Assembly (NCBI GenBank): GCA_016192075.1
Contig: JACPUU010000001.1
Location: 186,001 to 250,000 of the forward strand
Source of the DNA: Bacteroidota bacterium
Lineage (GTDB): Bacteria > Bacteroidota > Bacteroidia > Flavobacteriales_D > Crocinitomicaceae
DNA: 64,000 nt
Reading direction: 5' to 3'
In this document: positions 47,058 through 54,271 of the stretch, in pieces
Layout: every line of letters starts with the position of its first letter
Position numbering within the stretch: the first letter of the stretch is position 1
The notes under the pieces: generated by a model
What the model saw: the letters and a program-made list of their open reading frames with translations, nothing else
Database searches by the model: none
Told to the model about the DNA's origin: nothing
Translations under genes and position numbers: made by a program

Positions 47058-47897
47058 ATGAAACCTGATTGGAAAACAGCCATCGAATTTGAAGATATTA
47101 CCTATAAAAAAAGCAACGGTGTAGCGCGTATTGCATTTAACCGCCCTGAAGTGCGCAATGCATTCAGGCCCAAAACTACGGCTGAATTGTACCGTGCGTT
47201 TTACGATGCGCAGGAAGATACGTCGATTGGTGTGGTGTTGCTTTCAGCCGAAGGGCCTTCACCCAAAGACGGAATCTGGTCGTTTTGCAGCGGTGGAGAT
47301 CAGCGTGCACGCGGGCATCAGGGATACGTGGGTGAAGATGGAATGCACCGGTTGAATATTCTGGAAGTACAGCGTCTCATTCGCTTTATGCCCAAAGTTG
47401 TGATTGCTGTGGTACCGGGCTGGGCAGTGGGCGGCGGACACAGTTTGCACGTAGTGTGTGACCTGACCCTGGCAAGCAAAGAACACGCTATTTTTAAACA
47501 AACTGATGCCGACGTAACCAGTTTTGATGGCGGCTATGGTTCAGCCTATCTGGCAAAAATGGTGGGGCAGAAAAAGGCACGTGAAATATTTTTTCTGGGT
47601 AGAAATTATTCTGCACAGGACGCGTTTGATATGGGTATGGTGAATGCCGTTATACCACATGCTGAGCTGGAAGATACCGCTTACCAATGGGCGCAGGAAA
47701 TTCTTGAAAAATCACCTACTTCTATAAAAATGCTCAAGTTTGCCATGAATCTGACAGATGATGGAATGGTAGGCCAGCAGGTATTTGCCGGTGAAGCAAC
47801 ACGCCTTGTTTACATGACTGAAGAAGCCATTGAAGGAAGAAATGCTTTTCTGGAAAAACGTAAACCGAATTTCAAAAATATTAAGTGGATACCGTAA
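47058..47897 (+). CDS. menB: 1,4-dihydroxy-2-naphthoyl-CoA synthase
   Basis: 279 residues of the crotonase fold. MenB closes the second ring of menaquinone. Diagnostic segments are NRPEVRNAFRPKTTAEL, FCSGGDQRARG, PGWAVGGGHSLHVVCDLTLAS and DADVTSFDGGYGSAYLAK, and the C-terminal NAFLEKRKPNFKNIKWIP that completes the active site of the neighbouring subunit. No other men genes are nearby. Its stop codon lies inside the left arm of a hairpin (47894-47932) that begins the repeat array. Confidence 0.96.
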   Translation: MKPDWKTAIEFEDITYKKSNGVARIAFNRPEVRNAFRPKTTAELYRAFYDAQEDTSIGVVLLSAEGPSPKDGIWSFCSGGDQRARGHQGYVGEDGMHRLNILEVQRLIRFMPKVVIAVVPGWAVGGGHSLHVVCDLTLASKEHAIFKQTDADVTSFDGGYGSAYLAKMVGQKKAREIFFLGRNYSAQDAFDMGMVNAVIPHAELEDTAYQWAQEILEKSPTSIKMLKFAMNLTDDGMVGQQVFAGEATRLVYMTEEAIEGRNAFLEKRKPNFKNIKWIP

Positions 47898-47932
47898 AAC
47901 GGTACTTCGACTACGCTCAGTATCCGTTTTAC
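47894..47932. repeat. Hairpin over the menB stop codon, REP-like family
   Basis: GTAAAACGG (47894-47902) pairs with CCGTTTTAC (47924-47932), and the inner TACT (47903-47906) with AGTA (47919-47922), around the 12-base loop TCGACTACGCTC. The menB TAA is inside the left arm. It could act as an RNA 3' end stabiliser; there is no T tract. Confidence 0.7.
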
Positions 47933-48486
47933 AGCTGATACTTGAGGTGGAATCTCTTTCCTTTGAAGAAGGATCTAAGGTGGTCGGGCGTAACCGGCAC
48001 TTCGACTCCGCTCAGTGCGCGGTTCTGCTGAATAAATAAATTTAGGTCCGGGTTAAAACCGTTAGTTTGAATGTAGTCGTGAGATTTCTTTCACGATGAG
48101 AAGGATCTAAGATGGTCGGGCGTAACCGGCACTTCGGCTCCGCTCAGTATCCGTTTTACAGCTGATACTTGAGGCGGAATCTCTTCCCTTTGAAGAAGGA
48201 TCTAAGGTGGTCGGGCGTAACCGGCACTTCGACTCCGCTCAGTGCGCGGTTCTGCTGAATAAATAAATTTAAATCCGGATTAAAACCGGTGGTTTGAATG
48301 TAGTCGTGAGATTTCTTTCACCGTGTGAAGGATTTATGGTGGTCGAGCGTAGCCGGCACTTCGACTTCGCTCAGTGCTCGGTTCTGCTGAATAAATAAAT
48401 TTAAATCCGGATTAAAACCGGTGGTTTGAATGTAGTCGTGAGATTTCTTTCACCGTGTGAAGGATTTATGGTGGTCGAGCGTAGCC
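47901..48486. repeat. Composite tandem repeat array, units B-A-B-A-A
   Basis: 586 bp made of five abutting units: 47901-47995 (95 bp, type B), 47996-48127 (132 bp, A), 48128-48222 (95 bp, B), 48223-48354 (132 bp, A) and 48355-48486 (132 bp, A). Every unit opens with GG(C/T)ACTTCG and a hairpin with a 12-base loop, and closes with GGTGGTCGGGCGTAACC, GGTGGTCGAGCGTAGCC or a close variant. The two last A units are nearly identical, pointing to recent duplication. There is no credible coding sequence. Confidence 0.9.
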
Positions 48487-48495
48487 GAGACCACC
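48470..48495. repeat. Hairpin closing the repeat array
   Basis: GGTGGTC (48470-48476) and GACCACC (48489-48495) form a perfect 7-bp stem around GAGCGTAGCCGA, the reverse complement of TCGGCTACGCTC. It is one base from the stop codon of the minus-strand gene that follows. Confidence 0.75.
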
Positions 48496-48496
48496 T

Positions 48497-50332
48497 TCAC
48501 TTAAACCGTATCACTTCAATTTCCTGCGCATTTTTCAGCAGGCGCACCCAAATCACAGAACCATCAGCCATTTTAACCAGGTTGCTGCCATCGCGGTTAA
48601 CCGGGCCATCGGGCATTTTATAATCAGCCCGTTTTTCGTTGTCGTAGAACGAGTTAAATTCTTCCAGAATGCTTTGCCTTCCTCCGCGTTCATCGAGCAA
48701 AAGATACTTGTCAGCAAAGCTATACCGGCTGGTCTGTTTGTCAAACCGCGCCTCTGAATAAATCAGCAGCAGTTCATTCCCAAGATCAACCAGTTTCGGA
48801 TTTACTTCTTCAATTTTGTCGGTTTTGGTAAGTTGTTTGACAATCATTTCTTTGCTGTCGAGTGAACATTTAACCAGGAAAAGGTCATTGTGTCCGCGGT
48901 TGGCTGAAAGCTCATTCGACTCCAGATCAGTTCTGGCGCCCTGTTCTGTTTCAATAATAACGTAAAGAAAATTGTTATACAGCAGCGGTTCACTGAAATG
49001 CGTATCAGCCACATAATTATCACCGGGCGTTCCGTCTATTTCAAAAAGTACATGGTGGTAGAAAGAGGTCGTATCCGTTGAATCTTTTGCAATGGCAATG
49101 TCTACTTTTGAGAGACAAACACCGCGTGGAATACCGTCACTCAGACTTACGAGGTACGCAAATTTAGAGTCGTGCGTGCTGGCCTGCGCAAAACAATGGC
49201 TCAGGTGATAAAGGTCTTCATTGCCTTTTTTCAGAATTCCGTTTTCAAGTGAAAACGTTTTGTATGCGCCCGATTGTAATACTTTTAAATCCTTAAATCG
49301 TTTTTCAGAATTCATGTAGATAATACCAAAGGTATCTGCAATTTCAAGGCAAACGTTATCGCGTGAATAGTAATCAAAAACCTGGTTACCAGGCAGCTTT
49401 ACATCGTTTTGTTTGAATACTACCTGTGATAATTCCACCCCGCCGTTTTGATTGTGTTTGTTGAGATACAGGCTGGGGTAAATACCGTAACTGAGCATGT
49501 TGTAATCTGTCGAGGAAAGTGAAAAAAATCCTTTTTCAGAAATGGCAATGTCGTGTATAATTTTGTCGTGATGGGCTGTTGCCGTTATTTTATTCTCAGC
49601 GTTTAGTTTGAAAATTTCAGACCCTTCAGCGTGTGCAAATACAACTACAAAACCATTGTCCGGGGTTGCCTGCACAACCGGGTTATTAAAATCGGTAGCT
49701 AAATAATAGGGTAGCTTAATGGTTGTATGATGTGTGCGGTTTACCAATTCACCTTTTTGAATCACCGTTTCATGTTGGGGTACCACAGCTTGCGTGTATT
49801 GTGCTGTTACCAGAATAGAGTCCAGGTTGTTTTGTGCTTTCAGAAATGTTTCAGCCGGATATTTGGATTTAATGGATACCAGAAAAAGGCCTGTCTGATT
49901 AATGGTATAAAGCAGTGTCAGTTTTCGCATGCCCTTATCGTATTCAACCACGGCATTGCTGAATGAGCTGCGGAGAAATTCGTTGGATGTAGACTGAAAG
50001 CGGGTGATCTCAAAATTTTTAAGTTCCTTGCTTTTTGCCAGTGACGGTTTAAAATAGGTTTCAAAGGCTTCGTAAATATCAACTTTATGACATTCCCTGA
50101 ATTCAAACAGCACATTGTCCAGTTTAAAGGAGTAGGAGTAGTAATAGGATGAACTGTCTGCCCTGAGCCTGTTCCAGGCATAGGTGCTGATACCGTCAGT
50201 TGTTACAAGTACTTTATTGCCGGCTGCAACGGCATCCGGTACATCAAATGATACAGTCGATAAAGTAACATGTGCCGACCATGCCCGCGGGGCATTTAGC
50301 AAAAGTAAAAAAATGAAAAACCGCATACTCAT
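48497..50332 (-). CDS. Secreted protein of unknown function
   Basis: 611 residues. Signal peptide MSMRFFIFLLLLNAPRAWSA, then no domain I can name. The first 170 residues have alternating strands and helices (DNVLFEFRECHKVDIYEAFE); the remainder looks like a beta-propeller-type series of strands without a clear repeat motif. Only two cysteines fall in the last half, and there is no T9SS sorting domain, so it is probably periplasmic or outer-membrane associated. Its stop codon touches the hairpin of the repeat array. A second ATG two codons in is equally plausible. Confidence 0.75.
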   Translation of the reverse strand: MSMRFFIFLLLLNAPRAWSAHVTLSTVSFDVPDAVAAGNKVLVTTDGISTYAWNRLRADSSSYYYSYSFKLDNVLFEFRECHKVDIYEAFETYFKPSLAKSKELKNFEITRFQSTSNEFLRSSFSNAVVEYDKGMRKLTLLYTINQTGLFLVSIKSKYPAETFLKAQNNLDSILVTAQYTQAVVPQHETVIQKGELVNRTHHTTIKLPYYLATDFNNPVVQATPDNGFVVVFAHAEGSEIFKLNAENKITATAHHDKIIHDIAISEKGFFSLSSTDYNMLSYGIYPSLYLNKHNQNGGVELSQVVFKQNDVKLPGNQVFDYYSRDNVCLEIADTFGIIYMNSEKRFKDLKVLQSGAYKTFSLENGILKKGNEDLYHLSHCFAQASTHDSKFAYLVSLSDGIPRGVCLSKVDIAIAKDSTDTTSFYHHVLFEIDGTPGDNYVADTHFSEPLLYNNFLYVIIETEQGARTDLESNELSANRGHNDLFLVKCSLDSKEMIVKQLTKTDKIEEVNPKLVDLGNELLLIYSEARFDKQTSRYSFADKYLLLDERGGRQSILEEFNSFYDNEKRADYKMPDGPVNRDGSNLVKMADGSVIWVRLLKNAQEIEVIRFK

Positions 50333-50405
50333 TGTACCACGAATATAGCGAATGTATCAGTACAGCAAACGTGTCTGGCAAAAGAAGAAACTGAAAGCAC
50401 AATTG

Positions 50406-50924
50406 TTACAATGAAGTCCTGATCAGGTTTACCAGGTTTTCCAGTTTATGCCGGTCAAAATCGGAGCAGTCTATCGTAATATCTGATTTTTCGTAAACAG
50501 GTAAACGTTCATCCAGTTTTTGCTGAATGTATTTTTCAAGTTGTTCCTGGCTTTGGGTATAGTTTTCAAGCAGGGGGCGCGCATGGTTTGCGTGAAACAG
50601 CCGCTGAGCCAGAATACCGGCATTAACGCGTAGAAAAACCGTTTTGCCTTTGTGCTTCATCAGTTCCAGGTTTCCGTTAAAGCAGGGAGTTCCGCCCCCG
50701 GTTGAAACCACGGCATTTTGGCCTGAATAATTTTTAAGCCAGTCAGATTCCAGGAGCCTGAAATATGCTTCACCGTTTTCTTTAAAGAGATGTGCTATTG
50801 ATTTTTTTTCGGCCGCTTCTATTTCACGATCCATATCCAGAAAGGTATACCCAAGTTTGTTGGCCAGTTTCTTTCCAATAGTTGATTTTCCGCTCCCCAT
50901 GAAGCCGATCAGGAAAATTGTCAT
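50406..50924 (-). CDS. aroK: Shikimate kinase
   Basis: 172 residues from ATG 50924; upstream codons in the open frame lie in a TACTTTTG promoter box (50935-50928). P-loop GFMGSGKST (residues 7-15), the DxD-type FLDMDREIE, the shikimate-binding ESDWLKNYSG region and STGGGTPC are conserved. It phosphorylates shikimate in chorismate synthesis. No other aro gene is in the window. Confidence 0.96.
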   Translation of the reverse strand: MTIFLIGFMGSGKSTIGKKLANKLGYTFLDMDREIEAAEKKSIAHLFKENGEAYFRLLESDWLKNYSGQNAVVSTGGGTPCFNGNLELMKHKGKTVFLRVNAGILAQRLFHANHARPLLENYTQSQEQLEKYIQQKLDERLPVYEKSDITIDCSDFDRHKLENLVNLIRTSL

Positions 50925-50927
50925 GTG

Positions 50928-50935
50928 CAAAAGTA
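50928..50935 (-). promoter_or_regulatory. -7 promoter box of aroK
   Basis: TACTTTTG read leftward at 50935-50928, three bases before the ATG, which implies a nearly leaderless transcript. Confidence 0.45.
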
Positions 50936-50996
50936 AAGACAAGACAACTGAGTTAGAGTATCTTTGATAAAATTTCCCTTTTTTTTCAGAAATATA

Positions 50997-51026
50997 TTGC
51001 AGAATAAAATAAACCATCTATATTTG
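50997..51026 (+). promoter_or_regulatory. Promoter of tRNA-Lys
   Basis: TTG at 50997-50999, a 19-nt spacer, then TATATTTG at 51019-51026, 17 bp before the mature tRNA. Confidence 0.75.
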
Positions 51027-51043
51027 CACCCGCAATCGAGCAA

Positions 51044-51116
51044 GATTCCGTAGCTCAGCTGGTAGAGCATATCCCTTTTAAGGATAGGGTCCTGGGTTCG
51101 AATCCCAGCGGGATCA
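51044..51116 (+). tRNA. tRNA-Lys(UUU)
   Basis: 73 nt. Acceptor GATTCCG pairs with CGGGATC (one T-G pair); anticodon stem TATCC and GGATA encloses CTTTTAA, so the anticodon is UUU. D arm AGCTCAGCTGGTAGAGC and T arm CCTGGGTTCGAATCCCAG are canonical. The discriminator is A and CCA is not fully encoded. Confidence 0.96.
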
Positions 51117-51117
51117 C

Positions 51118-51170
51118 AAAAGACAGAGCGAGAATGAGAGCGAAAGCTATCTTCTCGCTCTGTCTTTTTT
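51118..51170 (+). terminator. Terminator of tRNA-Lys
   Basis: A 17-bp perfect stem (51118-51134 with 51152-51168) ending in a T tract, immediately after the tRNA. Confidence 0.9.
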
Positions 51171-51258
51171 CATCATATTCATTCTGTTTTTTTATTCTGG
51201 AATCAGATCATACCCAAAAATGATGGCGTTGAAAAATTGTAACGTTCAACCTGATTTT

Positions 51259-51291
51259 TTTGATAAAAGTCCGATCAAAGTTTTAACTTTG
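51259..51291 (+). promoter_or_regulatory. Promoter of tRNA-Leu
   Basis: TTTG at 51259-51262, a 21-nt spacer, then TAACTTTG at 51284-51291, 10 bp before the tRNA. Confidence 0.65.
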
Positions 51292-51300
51292 CGGCAAAAT

Positions 51301-51383
51301 GCCCAAGTGCTGAAATTGGTAGACAGGCCATCTTGAGGGGGTGGTGTACTATGTGCGTGCTGGTTCGAGTCCAGTCTTGGGCA
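51301..51383 (+). tRNA. tRNA-Leu(GAG)
   Basis: 83 nt with a long variable arm, as in class II tRNAs. Acceptor GCCCAAG pairs with CTTGGGC; anticodon stem CCATC and GGTGG encloses TTGAGGG, giving GAG. T arm CTGGTTCGAGTCCAG is canonical. The discriminator is A and CCA is not fully encoded. The last 16 bases of the tRNA and the next two reappear 113 bp downstream. Confidence 0.94.
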
Positions 51384-51390
51384 CAGTTTC

Positions 51391-51419
51391 AAATCCTGAC
51401 TTTTTCAGTCAGGATTTTT
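51391..51419 (+). terminator. Terminator of tRNA-Leu
   Basis: An 11-bp stem (51391-51401 with 51407-51417) and a short T tract. Confidence 0.85.
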
Positions 51420-51430
51420 CATTTGGTATC

Positions 51431-51498
51431 GACTGGACGAGAAGTTTATACTGAGATCCCTTTTTTAGGGATCGAATGTAAGTCCAGTCTTGGGCACA
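51431..51498 (+). repeat. tRNA-Leu 3'-end duplicate in a structured segment
   Basis: The 18 bases 51481-51498 repeat exactly 51368-51385 (3' half of the T arm and acceptor end of tRNA-Leu). Part of the copy, GTCCAGTC (51482-51489), pairs with GACTGGAC (51431-51438), and inside lies a second stem GATCCCT (51455-51461) with AGGGATC (51467-51473). It may be a decayed tRNA gene, an old attachment site or a small RNA. Confidence 0.6.
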
Positions 51499-51540
51499 AA
51501 AAGAAAAAGCGAATCGCGTTAGCAGTTCGCTTTTTCTTTT
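51499..51540 (+). terminator. Second strong terminator after the tRNA-Leu duplicate
   Basis: A 15-bp perfect stem (51499-51513 with 51526-51540), A-rich on the left and T-rich on the right. Its presence directly after the duplicated tRNA end suggests that a transcript once ended, or still ends, here. Confidence 0.85.
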
Positions 51541-51878
51541 GCAGAAACGAGTGTGAGTATTGAGTGTAGATAAGTTAGGGATCGGGGCGTTTCTAGATCA
51601 ACTCCAAAACCTGGGGGATTGAAAAAATCACGCCTGAATTTTAGTTAGCCTGTAGAGGAAGAATTTGGTGTTTCTGACTCCGCTGAACTGTAATCTGAAG
51701 CCCTTATCTTTCTGAGCAAAGCGAAGAAACTATTGCTAAAATTTAAATGGTTTCCAGGTTTGCTCTTTATGTTTCTATTCCTGTTTGCAGGTAGACGGGT
51801 TTCAGCCTTAGAGCCCTGATAGCAAAAAAAGAATATCAAAACCTAAAGAAGCCAAAAAAGAATCAGATCTATTCGGTC
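51541..51878. other. Intergenic region without recognisable gene
   Basis: 338 bp. A 64-codon minus-strand frame (51645-51839) has no start context, composition or motif suggesting a gene. I see no RNA gene or repeat. Confidence 0.4.
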
Positions 51879-52445
51879 TTACCTTCGCGCTTTTGTCTGT
51901 TCAGATATTTTGGGATTAAACGGAACATAGTTTTTACCCATTTTCTGAGCCAGATCTCTGGCAAAATTTTCAGCTTCTTTTTTTGAATTACACACTTTCA
52001 TCAAAACTTTTTTTCGGTGATTGGCACTGAGCAGATAAACTTCATTTTTACTGGCGTCAACCTCGGTTCCAATTCCACCTGTATAAGTATTTGCTACACC
52101 CCGGGTTTTTCCCAGTTTTATGACGCACAAATCGGGCAGCATTAGTGTTGATTGCCATTTGCCGCTTCTGATGCCAAAAGCAACCGAATACTCCTTAATG
52201 TAGTTGTTCGACAATGAAATTTCAGTTCCGAATTTTGATGTAAGCGCAAAAAGAGCAGCCAGCAGAATAATGGGACCTAAAAAGAATCCGGCTCCTCCGC
52301 TTAGTAGCGCAAATGCACCCAAAACAACCATTACTCCTGCAACCAAACGTGTTGCAGGACCAAAACTAAATCCATTACTGATCCGGATATCGGCGGTTGA
52401 ATTGGTAATGTGGTCGTTGTCTACCAACTGGTCATTTGTACCCAT
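51879..52445 (-). CDS. Hypothetical membrane protein
   Basis: 188 residues from ATG 52445; ten further codons are open upstream but add nothing. Two adjacent hydrophobic helices at about 34-70 (VAGVMVVLGAFALLSGG and GPIILLAALFALTS), then a soluble C-terminal domain with a strand-rich part (EISLSNNYIKEYSVAFGI) and a helix rich in Lys and Glu (CNSKKEAENFARDLAQKMGK). The layout resembles PH-like membrane proteins, but I cannot assign a family. Confidence 0.72.
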   Translation of the reverse strand: MGTNDQLVDNDHITNSTADIRISNGFSFGPATRLVAGVMVVLGAFALLSGGAGFFLGPIILLAALFALTSKFGTEISLSNNYIKEYSVAFGIRSGKWQSTLMLPDLCVIKLGKTRGVANTYTGGIGTEVDASKNEVYLLSANHRKKVLMKVCNSKKEAENFARDLAQKMGKNYVPFNPKISEQTKARR

Positions 52446-52522
52446 GGTTGTTTTTTGAATAAAGATACAAATCAACCAGAATATAGAATCATCAACTGTT
52501 CATAATTGAACCGTACCGGCAA

Positions 52523-52744
52523 TCAGGCAGATTGGGAAGAATCTGGTTTCGTTTCAGAATCAGTGGTTTCAACAGCGCAGGACGAACCACCGCACCCCAG
52601 GTTAAAAATTACCTGAACCAGAAAATAGCTGGCTATAAAAAGTAAAAACCAGTCACCCTGCCTGGCAAATGCTATTAGAAACCCTATAACTAATATAAGC
52701 CTGAGCCAGCGCATGAATGACCAGTTTTTAAAGTGTAATTTCAT
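52523..52744 (-). CDS. Small membrane protein with cysteine motif
   Basis: 73 residues: two predicted helices (about 12-28 and 31-48), then GCGGSSCAVETTDSE, with two cysteines four residues apart, and a polar tail. It lies 80 bp beyond the rhodanese gene on the same strand. Pairing of a rhodanese domain with two membrane helices recalls YgaP-type sulfurtransferases in which both are one protein, so a functional link is plausible but unproven. Confidence 0.65.
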   Translation of the reverse strand: MKLHFKNWSFMRWLRLILVIGFLIAFARQGDWFLLFIASYFLVQVIFNLGCGGSSCAVETTDSETKPDSSQSA

Positions 52745-52824
52745 GTAGATGGGTTTAGGTTGATTTGCAGATCAGATCCTGTTTTCAGAGTCCTGATTTG
52801 CATTCATTTTTTAAAAGCACTGAG

Positions 52825-53121
52825 TTATAATGACGACCAGCCGCCGCCGTTTTCAACTTCAATACCGTGTCTTTGTAAAATGGATTTTGCCTGGCTGCTG
52901 CGCATGCCACTTGCACAACATACCACAACCGGTTTGTTCAGTGCCTTGATTTTTTTTACTTCTGATTCAATGCGGTCCAGCGGAATGTTTTTTGATCCGC
53001 GGAAATTTCCGTTTTTGAATTCCTGCGGTGATCGAACATCAATCACAACAGCCCCGTTTGCAATCATTTCGCGGACATTTTTTTTACTTCCGCCGCCTAA
53101 AAAATTTGAAAAGAATCCCAT
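52825..53121 (-). CDS. Rhodanese-like sulfurtransferase
   Basis: 98 residues from ATG 53121. One rhodanese domain: GAVVIDVRSPQEFKNGN, GSKNIPLDRIESEV and the active-site loop VVCCASGMRSSQA with the catalytic cysteine just before ASGMRS. Such single-domain proteins carry persulfide sulfur. The N-terminal MGFFSNFLGGGSKKNV is short and not a signal peptide, so it is cytoplasmic. Confidence 0.92.
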   Translation of the reverse strand: MGFFSNFLGGGSKKNVREMIANGAVVIDVRSPQEFKNGNFRGSKNIPLDRIESEVKKIKALNKPVVVCCASGMRSSQAKSILQRHGIEVENGGGWSSL

Positions 53122-53197
53122 ATAATTTGTATTTAATAACACAAAGATCGGGAGGTGAGATTGAAGCGATGGTGACCAATGTTACATGGGACCGATA

Positions 53198-54211
53198 TCA
53201 GAACTCTTCCAGCACATCCATGGCTATTCTGAAGCCCCGTGCAGAGGATGTTTCAGTGGTGGAGTCGTATTTTTCTTCGGATGCATTCTGCAGGTAATAT
53301 CCCGGATCATTCCAGGCGCCGCCTTTGGTTATACCATATTCGGCTACCATTTCTTCTACATTGCCGGCCATGTTGTACAACCCTGTAAGGCCCGGGAGGT
53401 AAGAATAGACAGGTGCAGTCAAATCAGCTGCGTCATTTAATTGTCCGGCAGTACTTTGATAATTGCCCGGCGAACCGATATAAAAGGTATTGGTTATGGT
53501 TTTGCCTTCATAGTTCAGGGTACCATCAATTTTTCGAACTGACGCCTGATTAATAGGGGTAAAATTGGCGAGCCATGCGCCATTCTCATCCTGTAGTGAA
53601 TAGGACGACCACGGAAAAAATGACGAATAGGCATAATAGATTATGTCACCTGCATCTTTTTTCTTCTTTTCACGATATTGCCCGCCCGACAGGGCCGCAT
53701 AACACCATTCTGCTTTCGAAGGCAGCCTGAATTGAACTTTTTTGAATTTACGGTCTTCATAGCTGTTATACATTTCCGTTAGCCATTCACAAAAAAGAAT
53801 TGCCTGCCGGTGAGACACACCAACCATGGGATAATGCCTGTAAGCGGGATGCCTGAAATAATACTCAACATATGGTTCACAATAGACCAGTTTTGTTCGC
53901 CAGACAAGAGTGTCAGGTAAAGCCTCGCTGTATTTTTCAGAATCGGTGCGGTTCAGGTAATAGAGAAATTCCATGTACTGAAAATTGGTTAATTCATAAG
54001 CTGAGAGGTAAAATGAGTTGATTGTTTTGCCATCCAGCCGCCCAAACTCACTGGTGTCAATTTCTGAGTCGCTGCCCTGGGTACGAATGGTACCGCCTTC
54101 AATAAAAACCAGGTGATCTTCAGGTGCCCCTGAGTTAAAGGTTTTCCAGGCATCTTTACCAAATAAATGAACAGTAATCAACAAACAGGGAACAAGAAAA
54201 AGTCGCATCAT
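53198..54211 (-). CDS. SUMF1-domain protein similar to GldJ/GldK
   Basis: 337 residues with a formylglycine-generating-enzyme-like (SUMF1) fold. Landmarks are LVFIEGGTIRTQGSD, FYLSAYELTNFQYMEFL, the stretch from YVEYYFRHPAYRHYPMVGVS to FCEWL, QFRLPSKAEWCYAA and the end NMAGNVEEMVAEYGITKGGAW, then SSARGFRIAM. The wording PDTLVW and HPAYRxYPMVGVS is close to the gliding and T9SS proteins GldJ and GldK/PorK. Unlike those lipoproteins, the N-terminus (MMRLFLVPCLLITVHLFGK) has no convincing lipobox. It lacks the cysteine pair needed for formylglycine formation, so a structural role is likely. Confidence 0.85.
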   Translation of the reverse strand: MMRLFLVPCLLITVHLFGKDAWKTFNSGAPEDHLVFIEGGTIRTQGSDSEIDTSEFGRLDGKTINSFYLSAYELTNFQYMEFLYYLNRTDSEKYSEALPDTLVWRTKLVYCEPYVEYYFRHPAYRHYPMVGVSHRQAILFCEWLTEMYNSYEDRKFKKVQFRLPSKAEWCYAALSGGQYREKKKKDAGDIIYYAYSSFFPWSSYSLQDENGAWLANFTPINQASVRKIDGTLNYEGKTITNTFYIGSPGNYQSTAGQLNDAADLTAPVYSYLPGLTGLYNMAGNVEEMVAEYGITKGGAWNDPGYYLQNASEEKYDSTTETSSARGFRIAMDVLEEF

Positions 54212-54271
54212 CCAAACTAATTTTGGTGATAACGTGCAGAAGCGGAGTTGTTACTGAAAAAGTGAAAAAAA

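Noticed and set aside
47830-48039. 69-codon plus-strand frame
   Set aside because: Overlaps the end of menB out of frame and continues into the repeat array.
47901-48486. Possible CRISPR array
   Set aside because: Units are 95 and 132 bp and nearly identical over their whole length; there are no short repeats separated by unique spacers, and no cas genes nearby.
51333-51563. 76-codon plus-strand frame
   Set aside because: Runs through tRNA-Leu, its terminator and the duplicated tRNA end.
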